This document shows positions 41,515 through 49,993 of a stretch of 64,000 nucleotides of DNA, piece by piece. Position 1 is the first letter of the stretch; every line of letters begins with the position of its first letter. Source of the stretch: Acidobacteriota bacterium (lineage in GTDB: Bacteria; Acidobacteriota; Holophagae; Holophagales; Holophagaceae); NCBI GenBank assembly GCA_016192145.1, contig JACPUT010000002.1, forward strand, positions 124,001 through 188,000, given 5' to 3'. Under the pieces are notes generated by a model, which saw only the letters and a program-made list of their open reading frames with translations, was not told the DNA's origin and ran no database searches. The position numbers and the translations under genes are program-made.

Positions 41515-42036
41515 CTACTTTCGGCGCGTGTACGCGATCTCCATCTCCAGGGCGTACTTGCCGTCCTTGCCCTGGGTGTACATGGCCATCGTCCGGTGGT
41601 CCGCATCCACCTGGACGGAGACCTCCTTGTAGGCGCAGGGCTTGCCATCCATCCCCACGCCCATGAAGGTCAGGGTGACCTCCTTGCAGGCGTCCTTGGG
41701 GAAGGCCTGGCTCATCACCATGGAATCCACCCAGGTGCCCACGTGCTTGCCCAGGGCGGGATCGTAGCCGAAGAGGCCGCTCCCCTCGAAGGGCATCCCC
41801 CCCATGTCGGAGCTGAAGGAGGTCTGCATCCACAGCCCGCCCATCAGGATCCGGTTCACTTCCACGCCCTTGGACTCCATGGGGGGCTTGCCGGGGCCCG
41901 TCTGCATCTTCACCACGGCGTCCCAAGTGCCCTCTGCGGCCTTCATGGCCAGGTGGTGGGGGGTGGGTTTGGGGAGTTCGGGGGCCTGCCCCACCAGGGT
42001 GGGGGCGAGGGCGAGCAGGAGCGGGATGGCGCGCAT
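41515..42036 (-). CDS. DUF1579-like exported protein
   Basis: Protein of 173 aa with a signal peptide (IPLLLALAPTLVGQ) and the DUF1579 pattern: a GTWD start, GKPPMESKGVEVNRILMGG, then LFGYDPALGKHVGTWVDSM. Members are beta-rich, probably lipocalin-like, and secreted; function unknown. The gene ends 7 bp from the convergent activator gene. It starts with ATG at 42036. Confidence 0.8.
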   Translation of the reverse strand: MRAIPLLLALAPTLVGQAPELPKPTPHHLAMKAAEGTWDAVVKMQTGPGKPPMESKGVEVNRILMGGLWMQTSFSSDMGGMPFEGSGLFGYDPALGKHVGTWVDSMVMSQAFPKDACKEVTLTFMGVGMDGKPCAYKEVSVQVDADHRTMAMYTQGKDGKYALEMEIAYTRRK

Positions 42037-42060
42037 GGGACCTCCGGGGGAGGGATCACC

Positions 42061-42402
42061 CTACGCCGGGGCGGCACCCTCCGCAAGGGGTTTGGGCTCG
42101 GGCCTCAGCAGCCAGGCGGCCCAGAGCGTGAAGGCCGCCACGCCCCCCAGGATGAGGCTCATGCGGAGCCAAGGGAGGCCCGCCTCCAAGCGCGCTTCGC
42201 GGATCAGGAGGAGGGTCCGGATCCACTCCAGGGCGGCCAAGGCCAGGGCGGTTTGAAGGGTGCGCACCGTCCAGGCGCGGCGCAGGAACGCGAGGCCCCC
42301 CAAGGCGAGGCAGGGGAGGATGAGGATCGACTGGCCTTCCCGCATCAGGTGCGCGCTGATGAGCAACAAGGCGAAGATGGCGGGCAGGGCACGAAGGCGC
42401 AT
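42061..42402 (-). CDS. Small hydrophobic membrane protein
   Basis: Protein of 113 aa started at MRLRALPAIF; a longer reading adds no likely signal. Three or four helices cover most of its length (PAIFALLLISAHLM, SILILPCLALGGLAFL, LQTALALAALEWI, LILGGVAAFTLWAAWLL). The short Pro/Glu-rich tail is cytoplasmic or periplasmic. No family recognised. It lies between the DUF1579-like gene and folE. Confidence 0.6.
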   Translation of the reverse strand: MRLRALPAIFALLLISAHLMREGQSILILPCLALGGLAFLRRAWTVRTLQTALALAALEWIRTLLLIREARLEAGLPWLRMSLILGGVAAFTLWAAWLLRPEPKPLAEGAAPA

Positions 42403-42467
42403 GGCGGATTCTCCGATGCCAGGGTGCCCCAGGCTCCCATGTGACCGGATCACAGTTCGGCGGAGCG

Positions 42468-43010
42468 CTATCGGAAATCCACGGGAGGTTTTTCCACCCA
42501 GGTTCCGCCCAGCAGCGTCGTCGATACGGGAATGCCGGGGGTCTTCACGCCCCGGTGGGACATGCAGGTGTGCTCCGCCGTGAGCTTCACCCCCCAGGCG
42601 GCCGGGCGGAGATGCTGGCCGAGGGCATCGAAGATCTGCTTCGTCAGGCGCTCCTGCACCTGGAGGCGCCAGGCGAAGGCCTGGACCACGCGCACGAGCT
42701 TGCTCAGGCCCACGGTACCGCCGGGCCCCGGCAGGTAACCCAGGGTGGCCACGCCCTCGAAGGGGGCGAGGTGGTGCTCGCAGGTGGAGACGAAGGGGAT
42801 GCGCTCGAGCACGATGGGCACGGGCGTGAGCTCCCCGGGCAGGGGCGTCAGTTCCGTCGCCAGATCGATCTCATATCCCGCCAGGCGCTCCCGCCAGAAC
42901 TCGGCCACCCGCTGGGGCGTGTCCTTCAGCTCGGGGCAGTCGGGATCCCGCCCCAGGGATTGCAGGAGCTGCCGGATGGCAAGGGCGGTTCGGGTGTCAT
43001 CCAGGGGCAT
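42468..43010 (-). CDS. folE: GTP cyclohydrolase I
   Basis: First enzyme of tetrahydrofolate (and queuosine/biopterin) synthesis, converting GTP to dihydroneopterin triphosphate. It has 180 aa. Zinc ligands are Cys and His in STCEHHLAPF and the Cys in HTCMSHRGVKTPG. QAFAWRLQVQERLTKQI is the conserved helix. Length is typical of the bacterial enzyme. It is divergent from the metalloprotease gene. Confidence 0.96.
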   Translation of the reverse strand: MPLDDTRTALAIRQLLQSLGRDPDCPELKDTPQRVAEFWRERLAGYEIDLATELTPLPGELTPVPIVLERIPFVSTCEHHLAPFEGVATLGYLPGPGGTVGLSKLVRVVQAFAWRLQVQERLTKQIFDALGQHLRPAAWGVKLTAEHTCMSHRGVKTPGIPVSTTLLGGTWVEKPPVDFR

Positions 43011-43087
43011 GGGGCGACCGTTCGGACAGAAACAGTTGAAGGATGGCAGATCGGGCCGATGAGATGGAGGGCTGTGGCGGAGGCGGG

Positions 43088-45274
43088 ATGATCGTGAAGC
43101 GGGTCGCGCGGGGGTTGGGTGCTGTCAGCTTGGGCTTGGCCCTGGCATGCGGGGGCGGTGGGGGCGGTTCATCCACACCTCCCCCACCCCCCCCGCCCTC
43201 GGTGACTCCACCCACGTTGACGTCCTTCAGCCCCACGTCCGGCGTGGTCGGCGCGCCGGTGATGCTGACCGGTACCAGTTTCACGGGGGCCACCTCGGTG
43301 AAATTCAACGGACAGTCCTCCTCCTTTACCGTGCAGGGCGACACTTCCATCTCCACCACGGTGCCCGCCGGGGCCACCACGGGCCCGCTGAGCGTCACCA
43401 GCCCGGGTGGAACCGCCACCAGCAGCGCGACCTTCACGGTCACGGCCACGCCAGTGCCGACCCTCGCGGCCTTCCTCCCCGCCTCCGGCCCCGTGGGGAC
43501 CACGGTCAGCCTCACCGGCACGGGCTTCTGGGGCGTCACCGCCGTGGCCTTCGGCGCCACGGCGGCCACCTTCACCATCCAAAGCGATACTCAGATCCAG
43601 GCCACGGTGCCCCCCGGGGCGGCCACCGCCACGATCCACGTCACCAACTCCGCGGGCTCCGCCGTGAGCGCCACGCCCTTCACGGTCACCGCCGCCGCGA
43701 GCCTGGATCTCACCATCGAGGGGCTCTACCTCACCCAGGCCACCCAGAACTACCCCAATCCCGCCGTACCCCTGGTGAAGGACCGCTCCGCCTGGGTGCG
43801 CGTCTTCGTGAAGGCCAACGAGGCCAACAGCGCCCAGCCCCAGGTCCGGGTCCGGTTCATCAATGGCGGCACGACGAACACGCTCACGATCAACGCGCCC
43901 GCGGCCGGTGTTCCCCTCTCGGTGACGGAAGGCGTGGCCGCCTCCAGCTGGAACGCGGCGGTATCGGCCGCCTGGATCCAACCCGGCACCCACGTCATCG
44001 CCGAGGTCGACCCCACGGGCGTGGTGCCCGAGGCCGACGAATCCAACAACGCCTCCCCCGACACGGCCCTGGACGTGCGCACGCTGCCCACCTGGAAGAT
44101 CACGCTCGTGCCGGTGACCACCCCGGGAACGACGGGGACGATCACCGGCGCCGTCAGTGCCGCCAACATGAATGCTTTCGTGGACACGGCCAAGCGCCTC
44201 TGGCCCGTGCCCGATGCCGTGGATGTGAGCGTGCGCGCCCCGTTCACCAGCTCCATCCCCTCTCCCCTGGAGAGCGGTGGCGGGCAGTGGACCACCGTGC
44301 TCAGCGAGATGAGCGCCCTGCGCAGTTCCGATGCCAGTTCCCGGTACTACTACGGCGTGGTGGCCACCACCTACAGCGGCGGCGTGGCGGGCTACGGCTA
44401 TGTTCCGGGGCACGCGGCCATTGGCTGGGACAAGAGCGGCTCCCGCGCCAGCGTGCTGGCCCATGAGGTGGGCCACAACTTCAGCCGGCCCCACAGCCCC
44501 TGCGGGGGGGTGAGCGACGCGGACCCGAGCTACCCCACCACGGGCAACTACGCCGGGGGCCACATCGGGGTGACCGGGTGGGATGTGTTCGCCGCGAGCA
44601 ACCAGCTCAAGGCCGCCGCCACCTACACGGATGTCATGGGCTACTGCGGCACCCAGTGGGTGAGCGACTACTGCTACAAACTGGTGCTCACCTACCGCGC
44701 CGGCAACGTCAACAATCTGGCGCCCGGCGCGGCGGATCTGGCGCCGGAAGACTGCCTCATCCTGTGGGGGCGCATCGAAGGCGGCCGGATGATCCTCGAA
44801 CCGGCCTTCCCCGCCTTCACGACTCCGAGCCTTCCTGAGGACGGCGACTTCGCCTTGGAGGCCCTGGACGCCTCGGGCCAGAGCCTTCTGCAGCTTCCCT
44901 TCAAGCCCACCGAGGTGGCGGATCTGCCCGAAGGCCAGCGCGCGAGCCACTTCGCCTTCGCCGTGCCGCGCCGCCTCCTGGGTGGCGAATCCCTCCAGTC
45001 CATCCGCCTCCTGGATCGGGGTGTGGAGCGGGCCCGGCACACCCGCCTGGCCTCGGGCCCCGGCCTGGAACGCCCCCTGGCGGCCGCGGGCCGGACCCTC
45101 CAGTGGAACCCCGAGCGCCACCCGCTCCTGGTGGTCCGGGACGCGGCCACGGGCCAGGTGCGGGCCTTCCTCCGGGGCGGCCAGGCCACCCTCCCGGCCG
45201 AGCCGGGCCTGGAAATCCTCGCCTGCGACGGGGTGTCGAGCCACGTCCAGCGCATGTCCCAGGATTCGGAGTAG
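43088..45274 (+). CDS. Secreted metzincin-type metalloprotease lipoprotein with IPT/TIG repeats
   Basis: Protein of 728 aa started at MIVKRVARGLG behind GGAGG. The signal peptide ends in a lipobox, SLGLALAC, with Cys lipidation. A Gly/Ser/Pro linker follows, then two IPT/TIG Ig-like domains (about 42-120 and 122-200) and a CARDB-like domain (about 205-325). The catalytic zinc site is HEVGHNFSRPH (His459, His463, His469, Glu460) and the Met-turn is VMGYCG (Met517), so it is a metzincin. A C-terminal beta-rich region (about 550-728) may be another Ig-like domain. Surface-anchored proteolysis is likely; the substrate is unknown. Confidence 0.88.
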   Translation: MIVKRVARGLGAVSLGLALACGGGGGGSSTPPPPPPPSVTPPTLTSFSPTSGVVGAPVMLTGTSFTGATSVKFNGQSSSFTVQGDTSISTTVPAGATTGPLSVTSPGGTATSSATFTVTATPVPTLAAFLPASGPVGTTVSLTGTGFWGVTAVAFGATAATFTIQSDTQIQATVPPGAATATIHVTNSAGSAVSATPFTVTAAASLDLTIEGLYLTQATQNYPNPAVPLVKDRSAWVRVFVKANEANSAQPQVRVRFINGGTTNTLTINAPAAGVPLSVTEGVAASSWNAAVSAAWIQPGTHVIAEVDPTGVVPEADESNNASPDTALDVRTLPTWKITLVPVTTPGTTGTITGAVSAANMNAFVDTAKRLWPVPDAVDVSVRAPFTSSIPSPLESGGGQWTTVLSEMSALRSSDASSRYYYGVVATTYSGGVAGYGYVPGHAAIGWDKSGSRASVLAHEVGHNFSRPHSPCGGVSDADPSYPTTGNYAGGHIGVTGWDVFAASNQLKAAATYTDVMGYCGTQWVSDYCYKLVLTYRAGNVNNLAPGAADLAPEDCLILWGRIEGGRMILEPAFPAFTTPSLPEDGDFALEALDASGQSLLQLPFKPTEVADLPEGQRASHFAFAVPRRLLGGESLQSIRLLDRGVERARHTRLASGPGLERPLAAAGRTLQWNPERHPLLVVRDAATGQVRAFLRGGQATLPAEPGLEILACDGVSSHVQRMSQDSE

Positions 45275-45319
45275 GAAAGCCAGGCCCCACATGGGAAAAT
45301 AGCCCCCTTGGGGGAAACC

Positions 45320-46357
45320 ATGTCTCAGGGCAAGACCAGTTACGCCGCGTCCGGTGTCGACATCAGCCGTCAGGACGAGGCCCTGCGCCGCATCAAGCCC
45401 CACGTGAAGGCCACGAAGACCCCCGGCGTCCGCAGCGACATCGGTCTCTTCGGCGGCCTCTTCGCCGCCCAGTTCCCTGAGCAGAAGCCCATCCTCGTGT
45501 CCTCCATGGATGGCGTGGGCACCAAGATGAAGGTGGCCCGCAAGGCCGGCATCTGGGACACCGTGGGCCAGGACCTGGTGAACCACTGCCTCAACGACAT
45601 CCTCGTGCAGGGCGCCCGCCCCCTCTTCTTCCTCGATTACATCGCCGCCGAGAAGCTGGAGCCCGAGGTCATCGAGCAGATCGTGAAGGGCATGGCCACC
45701 GCCTGCCAGCAGAGCGGCTGCGCCCTCATCGGCGGCGAGCTGGCCGAGATGCCCGGCGTCTACGCCGCGGGCGAAGTCGATGTCGCCGGCACCATCGTGG
45801 GCCTCGTGGATGAAGCCGACCTCCTGCCCCGCCTGCCCGAGATGCAGGCCGGCGACGTGCTCATCGGCCTGCCCTCCAGCGGCCTCCACACCAACGGCTA
45901 CAGCCTGGCCCGCAAGGTCTGCTTCGAGCTGGAGAAGCTCGATGTGAACGATCAGCTCCCCGGCACGAGCAAGACCGTGAGTGAAGCCCTCCTCGCCATC
46001 CACCGCTCCTACCTCACCCAGCTCATGCCCCTCGTGAAGGCCCACCAGCTCCTCGCCATGGCCCACATCACCGGCGGCGGCCTCACGGACAACATCCCCC
46101 GCGTGCTCCCCGAAACGCTGGACGCCGTCATCGATACTCAGAGCTGGCAGATCCCCGCCCTCTTCACCTACCTCATGGAGAAGGGCGGCCTCGGCATCGA
46201 CGATGCCCGCCAGGCCCTGAACCTCGGTGTGGGCATGGTGCTCGTGGCTTCCAAGGAACAGGCGCCCGCCGTGCTGGCCGGGCTCAAGGCCGCGGGCGAA
46301 GCCGCCTGGGTGCTGGGCGAGCTGGCCGCGGGGTCGGGGCACGTGCAGTACAAGTAA
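45320..46357 (+). CDS. purM: Phosphoribosylformylglycinamidine cyclo-ligase
   Basis: AIR synthetase of 345 aa, fifth step of purine synthesis, ATP-dependent. The start ATG lies behind GGGGG; the TTG four codons upstream is weaker. Signatures are the N-terminal YAASGVDISRQDEAL, SMDGVGTKMKVARKAG, VNHCLNDILVQGARPLFFLD and LIGGELAEMPGVY. GLPSSGLHTNGYSLAR lies before the C-terminal domain, and HITGGGLTDNIPRVLP follows. It stands alone, followed by a palindromic element. Confidence 0.97.
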   Translation: MSQGKTSYAASGVDISRQDEALRRIKPHVKATKTPGVRSDIGLFGGLFAAQFPEQKPILVSSMDGVGTKMKVARKAGIWDTVGQDLVNHCLNDILVQGARPLFFLDYIAAEKLEPEVIEQIVKGMATACQQSGCALIGGELAEMPGVYAAGEVDVAGTIVGLVDEADLLPRLPEMQAGDVLIGLPSSGLHTNGYSLARKVCFELEKLDVNDQLPGTSKTVSEALLAIHRSYLTQLMPLVKAHQLLAMAHITGGGLTDNIPRVLPETLDAVIDTQSWQIPALFTYLMEKGGLGIDDARQALNLGVGMVLVASKEQAPAVLAGLKAAGEAAWVLGELAAGSGHVQYK

Positions 46358-46365
46358 AGAAGGTC

Positions 46366-46439
46366 GTCCGCAGATGACGCCGATGGCGCAGATGAAGAAC
46401 TCACGTCTTTAATCTGCGCCATCGGCGCCATCTGCGGAC
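46366..46439. repeat. Inverted-arm element, CGCAGAT type
   Basis: GTCCGCAGATGACGCCGATG and GGCGCAGAT in the left arm are inverted in the right arm (ATCTGCGCCATCGGCG, CATCTGCGGAC), about 28 bp per arm with an 18-bp loop. It lies between purM and creB. The scaffold matches the element at 25572-25682 with other dinucleotides. Confidence 0.9.
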
Positions 46440-46442
46440 AAA

Positions 46443-47126
46443 ATGCTTTCCATGACCGGCGACATCCTGATCGTGGAAGATGAACCCGCCATCGCGGATG
46501 CCATCGCCTACGCGCTGAAGACCGAGGGCTTCCTTCCCCACCGCGTGACGACGGGGGCGGAGGCCTTGGCGCATGTGCGCTCCGGCGCGTCCCGCCTCGT
46601 GATCCTCGACGTGGGCCTGCCGGACCTCTCGGGTTTCGAGGTGTGCCGCCGACTGCGCGCTTTTTCAGATGTACCCGTGCTCTTCCTCACGGCCCGCAGC
46701 GAGGAGGTGGATCGCGTGCTGGGCCTGGAGATCGGCGGCGACGATTACGTGGCCAAGCCCTTCAGTCCCCGGGAGCTGGTGGCCCGGGTGCGCGTGATCC
46801 TGCGCCGCTTGGAAAGGCCCGAGGCGGCCTCGCCCAAACTGTTCGAACACGACGCGGCCGGGCGGCGCGTGCGTTTCCGGGGCCAGGCCCTGGACCTCAC
46901 CCGCTACGAGTACCTGCTCCTGCGCACCCTGCTGGAGCAGCCCGAGCGGATCTTCACGCGGGCCCAGCTCATGGAGCAGGTGTGGAGTGGCGCCGAGGAG
47001 AGTTCGGATCGCACGGTGGACACGCACGTGAAGACCCTTCGCGCCAAGCTGCGGGCGCTGGATCCCGAGTCCGACCCCATCCAGACCCACCGGGGCGTGG
47101 GATATAGCCTGTCGGTGCGAGGCTAA
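46443..47126 (+). CDS. creB: Response regulator CreB (OmpR family)
   Basis: Response regulator of 227 aa from the first ATG; a second ATG nine bases on (MTGDILIVEDEP) is equally possible. Receiver domain: DILIVEDEP, phospho-acceptor Asp56 in VILDVGLPDLSGFEVCRRL and KPFSPRELVARV. The LDVGLPDLSGFE string closely matches E. coli CreB. The C-terminal winged helix has LTRYEYLLLRTLLEQPE, SSDRTVDTHVKTLRAKL and THRGVGYSL. Its stop overlaps creC (TAATG). It activates genes with a TTCAC-N6-TTCAC tag, one of which is found before creD. Confidence 0.92.
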   Translation: MLSMTGDILIVEDEPAIADAIAYALKTEGFLPHRVTTGAEALAHVRSGASRLVILDVGLPDLSGFEVCRRLRAFSDVPVLFLTARSEEVDRVLGLEIGGDDYVAKPFSPRELVARVRVILRRLERPEAASPKLFEHDAAGRRVRFRGQALDLTRYEYLLLRTLLEQPERIFTRAQLMEQVWSGAEESSDRTVDTHVKTLRAKLRALDPESDPIQTHRGVGYSLSVRG

Positions 47127-48547
47127 TGCGCCTCAGCCTCCGCGTCATCCTGGGCTTCTTCGCCATCGTGGCCCTGGCGGCCTACCTGCTGCTGAACACC
47201 TTCCTGCAGGAAGTGAAGCCCGGTGTGAAGCAGGGCTTGGAGGTGGCCCTGGTGGATACGGCGCACCTGCTCGCCGAGGTGGCGGCCCCGGAGCTGGCGC
47301 AGGGGCGCCTCCAGGAGGGCGAATTCGCTCGGGCCGTGGCGGCCTACCGCACCCGCGCGCCCCGGGCCCGCATCTTCGGCGTGGACAAGCGGAAGGTGGA
47401 GTTCCGGGTCTACGTCACCGACGCCCGGGGCCTGCTCGTCTACGATTCCGATGGCGATCGGCCCGGCACCGACTACAGCCGCTGGAACGACGTGTACCTC
47501 ACCCTGCGGGGCGGCTACGGCGTGCGGGCCTCCCTCGCCGACCCGGCGGATCCCGCCTCCCACACCATGTACGTGGCGGCGCCGATCCACTGGGAGGGGC
47601 GCCTGTTGGGCTCCCTCACGGTGGCCAGCCCCACCGCCACCGTGACGCCCTTCGCGGAACGGAGCCAGCGGCGGGTGCTGAACGCAGGGCTGGTGCTCCT
47701 CGGCGCCTGCCTGGTCATCGGCGGCGGCATCTCCTGGGGGCTCACCCGCGCCATCGGGCGCATGCGCACCTACGCCCGGGACGTGGCCGAGGGGCACCGG
47801 GCCGCGATCCCGGATGTCGGCGGCGGCGAGCTGGCGGAGTTGGGGCAGGCCCTGGAGACCATGCGCTCCAAACTGGAGGATCGGGCCTACGTGGAGCGCT
47901 ACGTGGCGACCCTCACCCATGAGATGAAGAGCCCCCTGGCAGCGATCCGGGGCGCGGCGGAACTGCTGGAGGAGGAGATGCCCGAAGCGGATCGCCTGCG
48001 CTTCGTGGCGAACATCCGGGAACAGGAGACGCGGCTTCGCACGGTGCTGGAGCGAATGCTCGATCAGGCCGCCGTCGAACAGCGCCAGTCGCTGGAGGAT
48101 CCCCGGGAGCTGGCCCTGGCGCCCCTCGTGCGGCGGGTGGTGGCTTCCAAGGATGTGGCCCTCTTGCGCCGCGCCCTCCGGGTGGAGGTGGACGTGGCTG
48201 ATTCCCTGCACGTGCGGGGCGAGGCCTTCCTCCTGGAGCAGGCGCTGTCCAACCTCCTGGATAACGCCATCGCCTTCTCCCCCGACGGGGGCGGGATCAC
48301 CATCACGGCATCCCAAGGGGAGCAGGGCCTGCGCCTCGGCGTCCGGGATGCGGGGCCCGGGGTACCCGACTACGCCATGGCCCGGCTCTTCGAGCCCTTC
48401 TACTCCCTGCCGAGCCCCGCCACGGGTCGCAAGGGCACCGGCCTCGGGCTCCGCTTCGTGAAGGAAGTCGCGGAGCTGCATGGGGGCCGGGCCGGATTGG
48501 AGAATGTGGCCGGGGGCGGAGCGGAGGCCTGGATCACCCTGGGCTGA
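47126..48547 (+). CDS. creC: Sensor histidine kinase CreC
   Basis: Inner-membrane kinase of 473 aa, the same length as E. coli CreC. Helix one lies at about 7-28, the periplasmic sensor at about 30-185 with RIFGVDKRKVEFRVYVTDARG, and helix two at about 185-210. A HAMP linker and acceptor helix with LTHEMKSPLAAIRGAAELL (His265) follow, then HATPase with NLLDNAIAFSP, VRDAGPGVPDYA and GTGLGLRFVKEV. The gene overlaps creB by one base. In enterobacteria the signal is linked to carbon source and aerobic/anaerobic shift. Confidence 0.92.
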   Translation: MRLSLRVILGFFAIVALAAYLLLNTFLQEVKPGVKQGLEVALVDTAHLLAEVAAPELAQGRLQEGEFARAVAAYRTRAPRARIFGVDKRKVEFRVYVTDARGLLVYDSDGDRPGTDYSRWNDVYLTLRGGYGVRASLADPADPASHTMYVAAPIHWEGRLLGSLTVASPTATVTPFAERSQRRVLNAGLVLLGACLVIGGGISWGLTRAIGRMRTYARDVAEGHRAAIPDVGGGELAELGQALETMRSKLEDRAYVERYVATLTHEMKSPLAAIRGAAELLEEEMPEADRLRFVANIREQETRLRTVLERMLDQAAVEQRQSLEDPRELALAPLVRRVVASKDVALLRRALRVEVDVADSLHVRGEAFLLEQALSNLLDNAIAFSPDGGGITITASQGEQGLRLGVRDAGPGVPDYAMARLFEPFYSLPSPATGRKGTGLGLRFVKEVAELHGGRAGLENVAGGGAEAWITLG

Positions 48548-48555
48548 GGGCTGAC

Positions 48556-48571
48556 TTCACACCGGCTTCAC
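48556..48571 (+). promoter_or_regulatory. cre tag (CreB-binding direct repeat)
   Basis: TTCAC-ACCGGC-TTCAC, exactly the TTCAC-N6-TTCAC consensus of E. coli CreB targets, 62 bp before the creD start. A CCGCCT-TGCCG-AGGCGG stem (48587-48603) follows in the leader. Confidence 0.85.
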
Positions 48572-48633
48572 GGAACGCCATCCTCCCGCCTTGCCGAGGC
48601 GGCAGTCTTCCGGGAACACCCGAGGAGGACGCC

Positions 48634-49959
48634 GTGAAGAAGACCCTGTTCCTGAAGAGCCTCATCGTGGGAGGGCTCGCGCTGCTGCTGCTGGTTCCCC
48701 TCTCCATGATCGAGGGCCAGATCCGCGCCCGGAACACCCGGCAGATCGAGACGGAAAACGAGATCGCGGAGCTGACGGCGGGGCGCCAGCAGCTGGTGGG
48801 GCCCCTCGTGGTGGTGCCCTACCAGGAGGAGGTGACCCGCGACGAAACCAACCCGAAAACGGGCGAGGTCGTGAAACGGAGCTATTGGGAGGACAGGCGC
48901 CAGGTCCTCGTCCCCCGCAGCCTGGTGGTGACTTCGGAGGCCCGCGTGGACGAGCGCCACCGCGGCCTCTTCAAGGCCCAGGCCTACGAGATCGACGCCA
49001 TCGTGAAGGGCGACATCTTCATGGCCAAAGGGCTGGGATTGCCCGCGGATCGCACGATCAAACCCGGGCGGGCCTATCTGGTGGTGGGCCTCACGGATCT
49101 GCGGGGCATCCGGAGCCAGCCCCTGCTCACCTGGAACGGGGCGGACTTCGGCTTCAGTCCCGGCGTGCCCTGCGGGATCTTCAATCAGGGCATCCACGTG
49201 GACCTCGGACCCGCGGCCGCGCTGGAGGGGCGGCTGAGCGCCTTCACCCTGCCCCTGGCCCTCAAGGGTTCCCAATCCTTCTTCGTGGCCCCCGTGGCGG
49301 AATCCACGAAGGTCACCCTGCATTCCCCCTGGCCCACGCCCAGCTTCCAGGGCCGCTTCACGGCCACCCACTCCGAGGGGCCCGAGGGATTCACGGCCAC
49401 CTGGGAAGTGTTCCACCTGGCGCGGAACCTCGCCAAGATCCTGGAGGGCAAGGGCGAGACCACCGAGGCCTTCGGCGTCGCCTTCCTCAAGGGCGTGAAC
49501 GTCTACCTGAAGTCGGAGCGGGCCGTGAAGTACGGGTTCCTCTTCGTGGGCCTCACCTTCGCGGCGTTCTTCTTCTTCGAGATGCTGCGCCGGCTACCGA
49601 TCCACCCCATCCAGTACCTGCTCGTGGGCTTCGCCCTCGCGATCTTCTTCCTGCTGCTCCTGAGCCTCTCGGAACAGCTTTCCTTCGGATGGGCCTACCT
49701 CGCGGCGAGCTCCGCCTGCACGCTGCTCCTGGGGGCCTACCTCGCCCAGGTGCTCCAGAGCCCGCGGCGGGGCTGGGGGTTCGCGGCGGGGTTGGGGCTG
49801 CTCTTCGCGGTGCTCTACGCCCTCATCGATTCCGAGGACAACGCGCTGCTCATGGGCTCCCTGCTGACCTTCGTCGGGTTGGCGGCGGTGATGATCGGCA
49901 CGCGGAAGATCGACTGGTACGCCCTCTCCGAGGGGGAAACCGCTCAAGCGGAGCCCTGA
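48634..49959 (+). CDS. creD: Inner-membrane protein CreD
   Basis: Membrane protein of 441 aa, GTG start behind GAGGAGGA. One N-terminal helix (about 8-25) with PLSMIEGQIRARNTRQ is followed by a large periplasmic domain (about 26-285). Six helices then close the C-terminus (YGFLFVGLTFAAFFFFE onward). The pattern matches CreD, whose overproduction affects envelope integrity and colicin tolerance in E. coli. The preceding cre tag shows direct control by CreB. The gene is separated from creC by 86 bp. Confidence 0.93.
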   Translation: MKKTLFLKSLIVGGLALLLLVPLSMIEGQIRARNTRQIETENEIAELTAGRQQLVGPLVVVPYQEEVTRDETNPKTGEVVKRSYWEDRRQVLVPRSLVVTSEARVDERHRGLFKAQAYEIDAIVKGDIFMAKGLGLPADRTIKPGRAYLVVGLTDLRGIRSQPLLTWNGADFGFSPGVPCGIFNQGIHVDLGPAAALEGRLSAFTLPLALKGSQSFFVAPVAESTKVTLHSPWPTPSFQGRFTATHSEGPEGFTATWEVFHLARNLAKILEGKGETTEAFGVAFLKGVNVYLKSERAVKYGFLFVGLTFAAFFFFEMLRRLPIHPIQYLLVGFALAIFFLLLLSLSEQLSFGWAYLAASSACTLLLGAYLAQVLQSPRRGWGFAAGLGLLFAVLYALIDSEDNALLMGSLLTFVGLAAVMIGTRKIDWYALSEGETAQAEP

Positions 49960-49993
49960 GGCCCCGCTACACTGGCCCATCCCAAGGCCGAGA

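Noticed and set aside
43169-46342. A 1057-codon minus-strand frame
   Set aside because: It is antisense to the metalloprotease and purM genes, which both have clear family motifs; its translation is Gly/His/Arg-rich with no fold.
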